Positions 14,095 through 14,231 of a stretch of DNA of 14,231 nt are shown piece after piece. The notes beneath the pieces are model-generated. The model saw nothing but the letters and a program-made list of their open reading frames with translations, did not search any database and had not been told where the DNA came from. Location: NCBI GenBank assembly GCA_045651165.1, contig JAZRRX010000023.1, forward strand, positions 1 to 14,231, written 5' to 3'. Numbering within the stretch: the stretch's first letter is position 1; each line of letters opens with the position of its first letter. The DNA is from RGIG4608 sp045651165. Its GTDB lineage: Bacteria > Bacillota > Clostridia > Oscillospirales > CAG-272. The translations under genes were made by a program, and so were the position numbers.

Positions 14095-14231
14095 AAATTG
14101 GGATTTATGAGGAAGTTAGTTTATACGGATTTAGGGGGATTTTGAAAAATCCCCCTATAACCCCAAAACTTTTTAAACCTATTTAAAGTCAAATTTCGCG
14201 CAAATTGTGTTGTTACACAACACATAACGAT
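14095..14231. repeat. Left half of the large palindromic repeat (copy D), cut by the window end
   Basis: Bases 14095-14231 match 7189-7325 with three mismatches, all within the terminal inverted repeat; the rest is identical, including the 11-bp and 8-bp hairpins. The remainder of the element lies beyond the window. Confidence 0.9.

Overview
The window is AT-rich DNA that looks chromosomal and reads as a spore-forming clostridium (Firmicutes, Clostridia, probably a gut Oscillospirales or Christensenellales relative). The evidence is an intact gene for the late mother-cell sporulation factor pro-sigma-K, an AbrB-type regulator, RNase J in place of an RNase E system, a T-box leader, a class I preQ1 riboswitch and strong Gram-positive ribosome binding sites. 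The order assignment is inference; no rRNA or other taxonomic marker is present.

Layout from left to right. Positions 1-258 hold the right half of a palindrome-rich repeat that stops a few bases short of sigK (276-959, +). On the minus strand follow a conserved-looking zinc-ribbon protein of unknown role (998-1660), a very large membrane-anchored parvulin foldase (1717-4176) and RNase J (4302-6284). Next come a short hairpin-array repeat (6334-6541), a candidate structured RNA or leader with a consensus promoter on the minus strand (6549-6727), a divergent abrB-like gene (6866-7108, +), a complete ~520-bp repeat with imperfect terminal inverted repeats (7188-7710), and a preQ1-riboswitch-controlled queT (7810-8304, +). 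The rest is on the minus strand: an ABC importer operon (substrate-binding protein, permease, ATPase; 8343-11046) behind a T-box leader whose best specifier reading is a phenylalanine codon, then ahcY followed by cca (11530-14016). The window ends inside another copy of the large repeat (14095-14231).

Functionally this is mostly core metabolism and regulation: RNA turnover and maturation (RNase J, CCA-adding enzyme), methyl-cycle recycling (S-adenosylhomocysteinase), queuosine-precursor and probable aromatic amino-acid uptake, extracytoplasmic folding, and sporulation regulation. Both importers are controlled by RNA sensors (preQ1 riboswitch, T-box).

The least explained component is the intergenic repeat family. 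Four copies or partial copies share related ends, have no convincing protein, are full of perfect hairpins, and sit directly next to promoters or 5' leaders of sigK, rnj, queT and ahcY. They look like MITE-type non-autonomous elements or structured RNA repeats. Both window edges fall inside this family, so the window may be a whole contig that broke in the repeat.
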